Shown piece after piece: positions 24,301 through 35,404 of a stretch of DNA of 64,000 bases (position 1 is the stretch's first letter; the number at the start of each line of letters is the position of its first letter). Below the pieces are notes generated by a model. The model worked only from the letters and a program-made list of their open reading frames with translations, made no database searches and was not told where the DNA came from. Both the position numbers and the translations under genes were made by a program. This DNA is from Lactarius indigo. Its lineage: Eukaryota; Basidiomycota; Agaricomycetes; Russulales; Russulaceae. The stretch lies in the NCBI GenBank assembly GCA_025766275.1, contig JAFKAC010000014.1, positions 62,001-126,000 of the forward strand. The letters are read 5' to 3'.

Positions 24301-27128
24301 CCAGTGCTGGCCACCCCGGAGATCATATGTGGGTTCAAAATTTATCATACCTACCAGCATTCTCACGCACTTCAAAAGATGTCACGTAGGTGCTCATCTA
24401 TGCGGAGAGCCATGCGAGCACTCCGGAAAGCGAGGCTGTACGGAGAAGTGTGTTAAGGTGACTGCGCTGAGTTTAAACTAATGCACCACGCACATTCTTA
24501 CGCGTCGTTCCTCCTTAGCCAACTGAGCACGAAGGCAATCACCTCTGCTCAGCTCCAGTCCATATGTGCGGTCAGGTACGTCTTTTGATTTCCGGGTAGC
24601 TATTTGATTGAACAAGACGTTATATTAGCCGTGCCGTTTGGCCAGACTGCGTCTGCCGAACGGAAAAGTGTTCACATGTCCTGGGACGTGTCGCGTCCCA
24701 ATGTGAGTCATGCAACTCTTGCGAGAGAACAACTGACGGAGCGCCGTGTCTTTCAGAAATAAGGAACACGGAAATCACGAATGTGAGGACCGAGAATGTC
24801 CTGCTTCTTGTCAATTATGCAACCGAATGTGTACCGGCGGCCACTTACATGGATTGAATTCTGGCGAGAACCACCTTTGCGGGTGCGTCTATTTTTTGCC
24901 TCTTATGAAGTACTACGGACAAGTTCTCTAGAAAGCAACATCCCTGTGGCTCCGTGTGCTCCGCAGGCATATGTGAAATTCAGACAAAACCTCAGGCCAT
25001 CGAAGCTACATTCACCGGAAAGCACGGAAGCTTCCAGTATACGAAAGTGAGCCTGCATTTATAAAAGGACCGTACTGATGACTGAGAAAGTGTCCAGTAT
25101 ACGCAAGGTACATTATTTGGAGCCTCCACGTTACCCTCTAAAAAGTATCATTGTAGCCGCCAAGCGCCTCCCTTGTGCCAAGGTAATTGAGTCCGGGGAG
25201 GTCGACCACCCAGGTCCTCACACCCATAGCAACGACGAGAAGCCCTTCCATTATTGCAATACTCGGTGAGTTGAGGCAAACTCCGCTTCTCTCAGGCCCT
25301 TATTAGCTCTAGGTGTGGGAATTGTGGTTATCTATGCACGCTTCCGTCTGGTTCGGTTTCAAGCTCCGGGTCTAGTCATAATTAGTTAATTACAGCACAG
25401 GGCACCCTCAGCAAGAACACGAGACTAGCCACGGATCCATGTCGCAAACAAGGTGGGTTATCGATGGCTCCGACGATACTAGCGTCGAGTTAGAGGGTCG
25501 CAAATTCGCCTCGAACGACGAGGGTGGTCCTATGTTGTGCAATATGGTGTGCAAGTCAATGGGAAGACATGTCCATGTCGACATTTGCCGCGGTTCCGAT
25601 TCCCATAATTCCGAAACCCAGCACATCACAAAGAGGATATCACCAAATCCCGATCAAGCCAAAGACTGGATTACGCATGCACTTCACTGGCGAAGAATGG
25701 GTAGGCTCGTCACATAATTGCCTTCGCTAACATTGCCTAAGTGATTACCAGGTTTCAAAGGTGACCAAGGACCGCATTTTCACCGGATATCGATTTACTC
25801 AATATCTTTCTGCAGATCCGTACCCTCGAGAAGACCAAGCAAATTTCGCAAAGTGGTATGCTGACTACCTCTAAGTTCTTATAATGCACTGTCTGATGTA
25901 TCTGTGATAGTGATGCACTCTGTTCAGGTAATAGCTTTTTTGTCGCGCGGTTTCTAGTTGCCTCAACACAACTTACGAAGGTCGTGAACATACCGCCGAG
26001 GGGGGTGGAGCCAGTGCACAGCCGTCGGGTTGCACGTTACCTATATTTCATGCACCCATGAGCGCCGAAGGCGCGCCCCCAAGTCCCGGGTACGTATCAA
26101 GCGATGGCCACCACTTCGCTTGCAAAAACCCAGTACTTCTGCAGGCGGCCTTCCATGTGTGAGTTTCCTGCCTCATAGTCATCAATACATTCGCTTAAAC
26201 CTCTCTACAGGATCTTCGCTATCGATACGTATGTCTGCTCTGAATTGTGCATTGACCATTCGAAAACGCTCACGATATAGGTCCGGATCGATGTGGTCGA
26301 ATGACCGACGACCAATTATTAATGCTCCCGGAACTAACCGCATTATCCCCGCTGCAAACAACAGACTTGGGGCTGTAGTTGCGTCTCTCTACAGTTTCTG
26401 GACCGCACGCCAGGCTGCCATTAGCCAGAATGCTCAGTTAGGGGGGCATAGAAGAGACGCATACAGTTTAATATTTTTCAGCGACAACCCTTTGACTTGT
26501 GTCGAAAACGACTTCACGAGCTCTCCTGATGAGCTCTTGACTTCTTCCTTGCGGTACAAGCCCGGTGGAGATGAGAACTACACACTCGCACTCCAGAAAG
26601 CGCAGAGCATCATGACTTCGCATTGGAGTACAGAAAGGTGCGGCCATCTGTCGCATGTGAGGTGAACACTAACATACGAGATCGATTTCATCGTAGAACG
26701 CCTGTCCTTATTTTCCTATCGGACGGCGAGCACAAGTGCGGGGACGAGGCGATGTACGACATCTGTCGCAGCGCAGTGCGCCAAGGGTTTGTTGATCCGA
26801 GTCTCTGGCAGCCTTCGCGGGTGACCTACAACTCAAATCTTAAGATGCCACTTTCCTTCCATGCCGTCTCCTTCGGGAACGATGTTTATTCAGCCATGTT
26901 GCGTAGGATGGTGAAAATCGCCCAAGAAGTAGAGAAGGGCGCACCGCAGAATTCCCTGACGAACAGTATCCCCTCTTCTTATACAGAGGCCCTCGACACG
27001 GTAAACTTCGTCGACTTTCAGCCTTCGAAAATTGACATTTATTCCCATAGGTCCGTCTGACGGAGACATTCCAAGGGTTTGCTAACTCGTTGACGAAGAC
27101 ACGTGGTTCTCTGCTTTCGTCTTCTTAA
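18305..27128 (+). CDS. Giant VLIG/GBP-like GTPase with Cys/His-rich region and VWA domain (copy 2)
   Basis: Closest match to copy 1, exon by exon. It starts MFNTGHDAPG at 18,305 and ends TAA at 27,128. The acidic linker is an Asp-codon run (about 19,190-19,250). The P-loop GEQSVGKS is at 22,592-22,615. The segment after RTTEGVWLSV, the VTLDFEG motif and the VIIKDVIDSD motif are kept. The Cys/His region (about 24,110-25,690) includes HLCGEPC, C-x2-C pairs and H-x-H motifs. The VWA domain (about 26,210-27,010) has an intact MIDAS split by an intron: GAT-AC at 26,224-26,228 joins G-TCC-GGA-TCG at 26,281-26,290 to give DTSGS. Two stretches that are introns in copy 1 are open and in frame here: after the first ten codons (18,335-18,478) and at about 26,790-26,845. 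This is the most complete copy. It is followed by the S53 gene pair in the same orientation. Confidence 0.78.
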
Positions 27129-28356
27129 GTCATCGTTTTTTGGGGAAATCATAACTGCCTTAGGCAGAATTCCGAATCTGTAAATAGCATATGAACGAAA
27201 TAGAAGCACCGAGAATATTCATTGCCCCTGAGGGGCACCCAAGAATTATGCAGGCGAGTGCGAGACAAGCCCGAGGCCGAGCGTGGTACACGGATGCTAC
27301 CGCTGCTCGGAACTCTGGCGGAACGAATCAGCCATCCATCTCACTATAGAGTATTCCATTGGCAATTTGCCTCCGAGTCAGGGCTGTATTGTACAGAATT
27401 TTCCAGTGTAACAGCAAGGCTTGGGTTTGGATCTTCCTTGAGCAACGACGATATTGTTGTACATTTAATGGAGCCAAATCGGATGCGCCTAGTAGGGGTG
27501 TCTAGATACGTTGAAGTCATCGTATCAATTAGACACTTCACACCGTGGGCACCTTGGTGACCCGCAATGTGTACCGACACAGGTGCAAAAACCCGATCAA
27601 TTATATAATTTATATTTCAGGATTTAAGTAACTGACGAATTGAATACATTGTAAAAATACCCACGGTGGAAGTGGCAAGTGCGTACCGTACCCCTTTGAT
27701 GTACACCTGGCCAATCTAACCATATGGGTCCTCCTGTTGGCTATACTGTGTACCTGCTTGTCCTGTCATCCTTTCCGGACCAGAGCTGCTTGCGGGGGAA
27801 TTTAATCGACTCGTGGGAGAATGCCCCATTCCAAAGGGGTAGAAGATGGTCTCGACCACGTGGGAAAAAGCTTGTCCGGAAAATCCTTCCTTATCTGTTC
27901 CTTTTTCATCGGCCGGCGTTCCTGGCCCTTAAGGGAATCATAACATGACTAACTTACACGCTCCCACTCAGGCTTGAAGCTTGAAGCTTGAAGCCTTAGG
28001 CCTAAGGCCTAAGGTACCGAAACACTGACGTCTTGGCGCCCTGCCATGTGCCCACCGGACGAGAGTCTTTGATTTTGCGACGTCCAAATTCCCTTATTCT
28101 GACGACAACGTGTGGCTGTACTCTATTTCCCGCAGTATTCGGGATCAATCAACCGGTTCTCGTTACTTTTTCGAACCATGGGATCCCGACACGTTGCCAC
28201 CATGTGGTACACCCCAACCTTCTTATGACATTTTGACATTTTGAAGTGGACCGCCACTCATCGGCGTATATATAACTCCGCCATTCTCATGTCTCTCTTT
28301 CCTGTACGGCAGCTGTGGTTGCAGTTGGCCGCGCTGAACAAGATCATATAGTCAAC
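27129..28356 (+). promoter_or_regulatory. Upstream region and promoter of S53 gene 1
   Basis: From about 27,420 this block is homologous to 31,690-32,492 in front of S53 gene 2. Shared segments are gagcaacgacgata-like, aggatttaagtaa (27,620), atacccac, gtgcgtaccgt, ggtcctcctgtt, ggtctcgaccacgtggg and ccatgtggtacacccc. A TATA box (TATATATAA, 28,267-28,275) lies about 85 bp before the start codon. A small direct/palindromic repeat, gcttgaagcttgaa then ccttaggcctaagg, occupies 27,971-28,014. The first 290 bp show no gene. Confidence 0.65.
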
Positions 28357-30677
28357 ATGCGCATTTCCACCCTCTTGGGTTCCCTTTTTGTAGTCGCCTT
28401 CACCAGTGTCGCCTTCGGAGCTCCCCACACTCTCACACTCCGACAGAGCATTTCCCCCCCACGCAACTGGGTTGACCTAGGTCCCGCCCCACCCACCCAT
28501 GTTATTCCGCTGCGTATCGCCCTTCCCCAACCGCGCTTCCCCGAGCTCGAGCAGCACCTCACTGAAATCAGCGATCCGTTCCACGAGCGCTATGGAGAAC
28601 ACCTGTCAAAGGAGGACGTGGAGGCGCTTGTGGCGCCACACGCAAGTAGTGTCGACGCCGTCCACAAGTGGCTAGAAGGTCATGGTATCCGGAAGGAGGC
28701 GTGTCACAGGTCGCCTGCAGGCGACTGGGTCACCGTGCGCCTGCCTATTGCCCAGGCGGAGAAGATGCTCGGAACGGTTAGTCACCATTCCGTATTCGTG
28801 CCGACGCCCAACTTAGTACACATTTCAGGAGTTCCGTGTGTGGAAGCACACTCAGGACGGCGATGTCCTCGTACGTACGACAGAGTACAGCCTTCCCGCA
28901 CACCTCGACAAGCACATTGAGCTCATCCAACCGACAACGGCATTCAATCGCGCCAAGGGGCAACGCACCACTTTCCACTTCTCTCCTAATCCTGATGAGG
29001 CACCTTCTTCCTTCCCCTCAGCCGACAAGATCTCTGTGGATGAGTCCGGAGTGACTGTCGACCCGAGTTGCAACACGACGATTACGGTTTCGTGTCTTAA
29101 GCAGCTCTATAACGCGGTCGGCTACGTCCCTAAGGCGACAAACAAGAACGCGATCGCCCTCACGGGCTATTTGGAGGAGTTTGCAAACTTTGCCGATTTG
29201 CAGCAGTTCTACGCGGATCAAGTCCCAGCAGCGGTCGGTTCGTCGTTTGATGTCGTGCTCATCAACGGTGTGTGTCATACACCTCTTTCCCCCCTCTCTT
29301 GGAATAGGCAGGCTAATTGGTCCGAAGGTGGTCAGAATAATCAAACCTTGTCCGAGGCTGGCCCTGAGGCCGATTTAGATGTGCAGTTTGGACTCGGCAT
29401 CTCGTTCCCAACCCCTGGCACTTTCTATTCGACAGGTGGAAGGCCGCCATTTATCCCAGATGCGAACACACCAGAAAACACGAACGAACCTTACCAGGAC
29501 GCAAGTGCTAATCAAGCGCTCATTCTCTGCCTCAAGGCTGATCTCTGATACCCGCTGTATTTTAGTGGCTTGACTTCATCCTAGCGCAGCACAAGATCCC
29601 GCAAGTTATCTCTACGAGTTACGCTGATGACGAACAAACTGGCGAGTATATTCTTCGTTCGCATGTTCCACTTGTCGACTAATTTCCGCCATATATAGTC
29701 CCGGTAGACTACGCGCGTCGTGTGTGCGGAGAGTTTGCTCAACTTGGTTCTCTTCCGTTTCTGTCATCACGTGACATACTCAATATGATTAATAGGGGCA
29801 CGTGGTGTCTCTCTGTTGTTCAGTTCGGGCGATGGCGGCGTTGGGGACGGTAACCCCGACCCTGCGACACAGACATGCTTCACGAATGACGGCAAGAACC
29901 AGACCAAATTCATCCCTCTCTTCCCTCCGAGTTGTCCCTTGTAAGCCCGCATCACTTTTTCTGTTGTATTCGTAGTTAATTCTCTGCTGGCGCACCCAGT
30001 GTGACAGCAGTCGGCGGTACGGTCCATATTCCAGAAGTCGCTGCTGACTTTTCAGGAGGCGGCTTCAGCAACTATGTGCCCCTCGTTTCGTCCCTTGCAC
30101 CCTTGCCCATCTGACAGGTGCACACAGTTCGCACGCCCGATCTGGCAAAAGGTAGCAGTGAGCAAATACTTAGCATCGCTACCGAAGGGCACCTATGCGG
30201 GGCTCTTCAACCCACTTGGACGCGTATGTGCCCTCCCTCCATTTTCCCGGTAGATTTCTGAAAACGATGCATGAACGCCTTATTGACAGGCAATTCCGGA
30301 CGTCTCAGCACAGTCAAATTTCTTCCGGATATTCTTCCAGGGGCGAGCAGTGCACATTGGCGGCACCTCAGCGGCTGCGCCGTCATTTGCTGCTTTCGTT
30401 GCCCTGCTGAATGACGCGCGGATCGCCGCGGGCAAACCCCCGCTTGGCTTCCTCAGTCCACTAATATATCTGCTGAACGGGGTAGGATTTAATGACATCA
30501 CGACTGGGAACGCCCCAGGATGCGGTACACCTGGGTTCAACGTGAGTGCATCCTAGTTCATCCTGGTCCGGCGTATGACTCTGAACACGTGGTCAGGCGA
30601 CGAGAGGGTGGGACCCCGTGACGGGATTCGGAACACCCGATTTCGGGAAACTGAAAGATATCGTGTTGAAATTTTGA
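28357..30677 (+). CDS. Secreted S53 peptidase (sedolisin / tripeptidyl-peptidase-like), copy 1
   Basis: Starts [20 protein letters not shown], a clear signal peptide, with a conserved TATA box upstream. The activation prodomain (Pro-kumamolisin type) covers about residues 30-200. Exons 28,357-28,776, 28,829-29,267 and 29,328-29,500 encode the first 344 residues. The catalytic Glu and Asp are E300 and D304 in EADLD. The oxyanion Asp lies in LFSSGDGG (about 29,825) and the nucleophile Ser in GGTSAAAP (about 30,365). The C-terminal [12 protein letters not shown] calcium-site motif ends the protein at TGA 30,677. Known family role: acid protease removing tripeptides or degrading extracellular protein. 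Two introns appear to start with GC rather than GT (29,501 and 29,642), and the 60-nt intron at 29,268-29,327 is stop-free and in frame. Confidence 0.87.
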
Positions 30678-31689
30678 CGAAGGACTTCATGGCTACCATT
30701 TAATGACATCATTTCTGTTACATTTCCGACCACAGACAGGTACTGAAGCGATCGTGGATAGCCCACCACCCAGAACAAATCCGACCACCTGAGAAAGTAG
30801 AGTAACCTCAATCCTTGCTTGGACAACCGGGAAGAAGCTGGCGGTCTAGGGCGGAGTAAGGCACGAGAAAGGCATAGGAAATCATGATCGTCTTTGAGCG
30901 AACGAATAAGGCGGCAAGTCCTCTTCCCTTCTTTCTGTACCACCATCCAGACAATATGCACCCGCCCATAAATTTCGACCGATTCAAAGAACCGAAACAC
31001 TTTTCTTTTTCCCGTCCGCAACCCCCAGTAATCTTGCCATGGGATTGATGATAAGGCCCATGGCTTCCGACCTTCATAGGCTCTCTCCATGATGGCCCCG
31101 CCCTTAGTCGCGACAACGTAAATCCCTCATCCCCGGTCGAGGAGTACCTCCTATTTCGCCTGTTCGGTGTGCAGTCTCCCGATCTATTTGGAGTCGCCAG
31201 CTATTAGTATGTATATGAACTAACACACCTCAACTTACCGTACCACGCCCATCTCCTTCCGGCGCTGCACGGGAGCCCTCGGAGCGGCCCGAGTTGGTTA
31301 TTGGGCTGAGCGATCACATCGCTCACGATAGCTGTGTCTCGGTCTCGACGGACTACCTCTGGTGGAAAGAAAGGTGCATAGGTGTTGGATATAGTGTTGA
31401 CAGCCACGTCATATCTTCCGACTCCTTTCACCTGTGTCGGGCTTACGGCTGCACGAACCTCCAGTAACCAGTGACTGTCCGAGGTACCGTGTCGTCTACA
31501 ACAGAGCGTGGTGACGAAGGGAGCTTACGGAAATAAATAAGCGATTGATGTCGGCACTGTTCCCGATGTTTTGCTTATCCCGTACTACTGTGAAGTACAG
31601 TAACCCCGAGTCCCACGAACTTGAATTCGAGGCTCGCCAGGAATTTCGGGTGGGGCGCTGCGCACGCAGCACTTATGTACGCAGGACGT
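30678..31689. other. Spacer after S53 gene 1
   Basis: The first 130 bp (to about 30,810) are homologous to the 3' flanks of S53 genes 2 and 3, with an acaaatccgacc-ctgagaaagtagagt core. The remainder is unique here. Frames on the minus strand (30,808-31,116 and 31,204-31,431) show no recognisable domain and are not called. Confidence 0.45.
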
Positions 31690-32492
31690 TTAGGTCTTTC
31701 TTGAGCAGCAACGATGTTGCATTACGTTTGATCGCGCTAAAACATGATTCGCCAGAGGATGCCGGGATAAGTAGTCGTACCAGTCAGACCCCTCACACTG
31801 TGGTCAATTCACAATTGCAAAACCTAACCAATGATATTCCAGGATTTAAGTAAAATACCCACAATGTAAGTGCGTACCGTTGTCGACGCCCACGGTTTTG
31901 CACTTCTTTGGTATACACGCGGCCTTCCTATCACATGGGTTCTCCTGTTAATCAATGCCTCGGGCTGCTTGTGGGGAAATCTAGCCGGATCGTGAGAGAA
32001 TCCCTTATTCGGAAGGGGTAGAAGAAGGTCTCGACCACGTGGGGAAAAGCCTGTCCGGAAGCTCCTTCCTTATTTGTCAGCCAGCGTTCCCGGGCTCAAA
32101 CACGACCACACGCGTCCTTCTCTTCAACTTGTAAGGCCTAACATCCCGTAACACTGACTCCTCGGCTTCCCGCCATGTGCCCACCCAATAAGAATTTTTG
32201 CTTTTATATCTTCACGACCTCAGAACTCCGTGAACGTCGGTTGCAGACGACAGTGTGTTTCACTCTACCGCCCACCGCTTTCGGGATTAATCAATTGATT
32301 TTCGTCACATTCACCTTCGAACCAGGAGATCCCAACCGTTGCCGCCATGTGGTACACCCCGACCTTCTCATGGCATTTTTTAAATAGATCGCCACTCGTC
32401 GGTGTATATAACCATGCTGTCTTCATCCCTTTCCCTCCTGCACGACAGCTGTATTATCAGCGTACCGCACTGAGCAACACAAAATACTCACC
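31690..32492 (+). promoter_or_regulatory. Upstream region and promoter of S53 gene 2
   Basis: Duplicate of about 27,420-28,356. The TATA box TATATAA is at 32,405-32,411, about 85 bp from the ATG, the same spacing as copy 1. The ccatgtggtacaccccgacctt block at about 32,346 is almost unchanged and may be a control element. The duplication therefore copied gene plus promoter. Confidence 0.65.
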
Positions 32493-34817
32493 ATGCGCGT
32501 ATCTGCACTTTTCGGCTCCCTCGTTCTGGTTGCCTTCGCCAGGGTTGCCTCCGGAGCTCCGCACACTCTCACACTCCGGCAGAGCATTGCGCCCCCACGT
32601 AACTGGGTCGATCTAGGTCCTGCGCCACCCACCCATGTCATTCCACTGCGTATTGCCCTACCCCGGCCCCGCTTCCCTGAGCTCGAGCAGCACCTCACTG
32701 AGATCAGTGACCCATTCCACGAGCGTTATGGAGAACAGTTGTCAAAAGAGGACGTCGAGGCGCTTGTGATGCCACATCCGAGTAGCGTTGACGCCGTCCA
32801 TGAGTGGCTAGAAGGTCATGGGATACAGAAGGAAGCGTGTCACCGGTCGCCCGCGGGCGACTGGGTCACCGTGCGCCTTCCTGTTGCGCAGGCGGAGAAG
32901 ATGCTCGGAACGGTTGGTCTTGGTTACTGCGCCTTGTTCGCGCCGAAGACAACTCATCTTCCGCTATAGGAGTTCCGTGTGTGGAAGCATACTAAGGACG
33001 GCGATGTTCTCGTACGCACGACAGAGTACAGCCTTCCTGCACATCTCGACAAGCACATTGAGCTCATTCAGCCAACGACGGCCTTCAACCGTGCTAAGGG
33101 GCAGCGCACTACGTTCCGGTTCTCTCCTGCTCCCGACACGGCATCTCCTTCACTCTCCTCGGATGAAAAAATATCTGTGACCGGGTCGGGAGTGACTGTC
33201 GACGCGAGCTGCAACACGACGATTACGGTTTCGTGTCTCAAGCAGCTCTACAACGCGGTCGGCTACGTCCCCAAGGCGACAGATAAGAATGCGATTGCGC
33301 TCACAGGTTACTTGGAACAGTTTGCCAACTTCGCAGATTTGCAGCAGTTCTACGCGGATCAAGTTCCGGCAGCAATCAACACCTCCTTTGATGTCGTGCT
33401 CATCAACGGTGAGTTATGCTACTTCCTCGCCTGAGTCGCCTTCTCTCTTGCTAATCGGTTAACTGGTCGGAAGGTGGTCTGAATAACCAGACCTTGGGCG
33501 ATGCTGGAGCTGAGGCCGATTTAGACGTGCAGTTCGCTTTTGGAATCTCCTTCCCAACTCCTGGCACTTTCTATTCGACAGGAGGAAGGCCGCCATTCAA
33601 CCCAGACGCGGACACGCCAACAGATACGAACGAACCTTATTTAGATGTAATTTTTCATTCCTTGAGGTCGATTCCCGATACTGATACTAGCTGTACATCA
33701 GTGGCTTGACTTCATCCTGAATCAGCAGAAGATCCCACAAGTTATCTCCACGAGTTACGGTGATGATGAACAAACTGGTGAGCAGGTACTCCGTCGGTTC
33801 GCCTTTTCCCCTTATAGACTTATCGCGTTTACATAGTTCCCGTGGACTTCGCACGCCGTGTGTGTGGAGAGTTTGCTCAACTCGGTTCTCTCTTCTCTTC
33901 TGACGTCACGTGATACATGCTGAAGTTCATTAATAGGGGCACGTGGCGTCTCGCTGTTGTTCAGTTCGGGAGATGGCGGCGTTGGGGACGGTGACCCCGA
34001 CCCTGCAACACAGACATGCTTCACGAATGACGGCAAGAACCAGACCAAATTCATCCCCGGCTTCCCTGCGAGCTGTCCCTTGTAAGCCCGCTTTACGTTT
34101 TCTGTACCTCTTATGTTCCTGTTGAGTCTCTACTGGCGACGCACAGCGTGACCGCAGTCGGCGGCACAGTCCATATTCCAGAAGTCGCCGTTGACTTTTC
34201 AGGAGGAGGCTTCAGCAACTATGTGCGCTGTTTTTTTATTTATTGCGTCCTCACGACTGACAGGTGTACATCAGTTCACACGCCCGATCTGGCAAGAGGT
34301 AGCAGTAGGCAAATTTTTAGCATCGCTACCAAAGGGAACCTACGCAGGGCTCTTCAATCCCTTTGGCCGTGTATGTTCCCACCATTTCTCTTCCCTATAA
34401 AGTTCTGAACCCGATGCGTAACTGCCTCATTAATAGGCAATCCCAGACATCTCAGGACAGGCAGACTTTTTCCGAATTTTCTTCCAGGGACGCGCAGTGC
34501 ACATTGGTGGCACCTCAGCGTCGTCACCGTCTATTGCTGCTTTTATCTCCCTGCTGAATGATGCGCGGATCTCCGCGGGCAAGCCCTCGCTCGGCTTCCT
34601 TAATCCGCTACTATACGCGTTGAATGGAGTAGGATTCAATGACATCACGGCTGGGAACGCGCCGGGATGCGGTACACCTGGGTTCAACGTGAGTGCATCC
34701 GGGTCTGCGTATGTATGGTTCTGAACACGTGATTAGGCGACGGCAGGGTGGGACCCCGTGACGGGATTCGGAACGCCCAATTTCGGGAAACTGAAAGATA
34801 TTGTATTGAAAATTTGA
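32493..34817 (+). CDS. Secreted S53 peptidase (sedolisin-like), copy 2
   Basis: Starts [20 protein letters not shown] (signal peptide) and ends TGA at 34,817. It has the same prodomain, the same exon pattern and very similar sequence to copy 1. The catalytic EADLD, SSGDGG and GGTSASSP motifs are all present, as is the [12 protein letters not shown] tail. Both introns that start with GC in copy 1 start with GT here (at about 33,649 and 33,779), so this copy keeps the canonical state. Its NxT/NxS sequons fit secretion. It appears intact. Confidence 0.87.
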
Positions 34818-35404
34818 TGAGGGATTTCATAGCCACCGTGTATTGACATACTATTCCTGGTAAATTCCAACCACGGGTATTGAAGCGATTGGGGGTAGCT
34901 CACAACTCAGAACAAATCCGACCGTCTGAGAAAGTAGAGTATATATGCGTGGCGATGGGGGCGACGAGCTGGAGTTTGTCCCCTGGTCATATCCCTCAGG
35001 CTTCTGCGTGAATCACCGCGAGCTGGGAACGAGATTGGCCATCTCGTTCCCGAGCATGCCGCGCTGCTCCTTGCCGTCATCCTGCACCCATGCCGACTAG
35101 TGCCGCTCCTTGAACTCATCGAGTAGATCGAAGGACCGCGTAAACTCATTTGCAGCAGTCTATTTCATATCTCCTTGTCGTCTGTAAGCACCTGCATGAG
35201 TGGGGACAATGATGCCAGAATAGATTAAGCCCTATCCTCAGTAGAAAATGAGACCCGGTGCACAATTTACCATGACTTTGCGAATATGCAAAGTCGGACC
35301 TACAGTACTTCACATTATCATGTGGCATTATAAGGTCTTCCAATAACTAAGAGGGCCTCTGAATTGGTAACGGTAAAGTAAATACGACAATGGGGCGTTA
35401 CATA
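34818..35404. other. Shared spacer between S53 gene 2 and NLR-like gene 1
   Basis: Convergent 3' ends meet here. The block is homologous to 52,322-53,272. Conserved pieces are cagaacaaatccgacc, gtatatatgcgtgg, ctgcgtgaatc, atgccgcgctg, cttgaactcatcgagtagatcgaag, gtaagcacctgca, gcaaagt-ggacct and actaagagggcctctg. It shows that the protease-to-NLR interval was duplicated as one piece. Confidence 0.7.

Noticed and set aside
30593..31116. Minus-strand open frames of 165 and 102 codons after S53 gene 1
   Set aside because: The first overlaps the last exon of the protease antisense; neither has a recognisable domain or a conserved counterpart after S53 genes 2 and 3.
31204..31431. 75-codon minus-strand frame in the S53 spacer
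   Set aside because: Isolated, without domain and absent from the duplicated interval.
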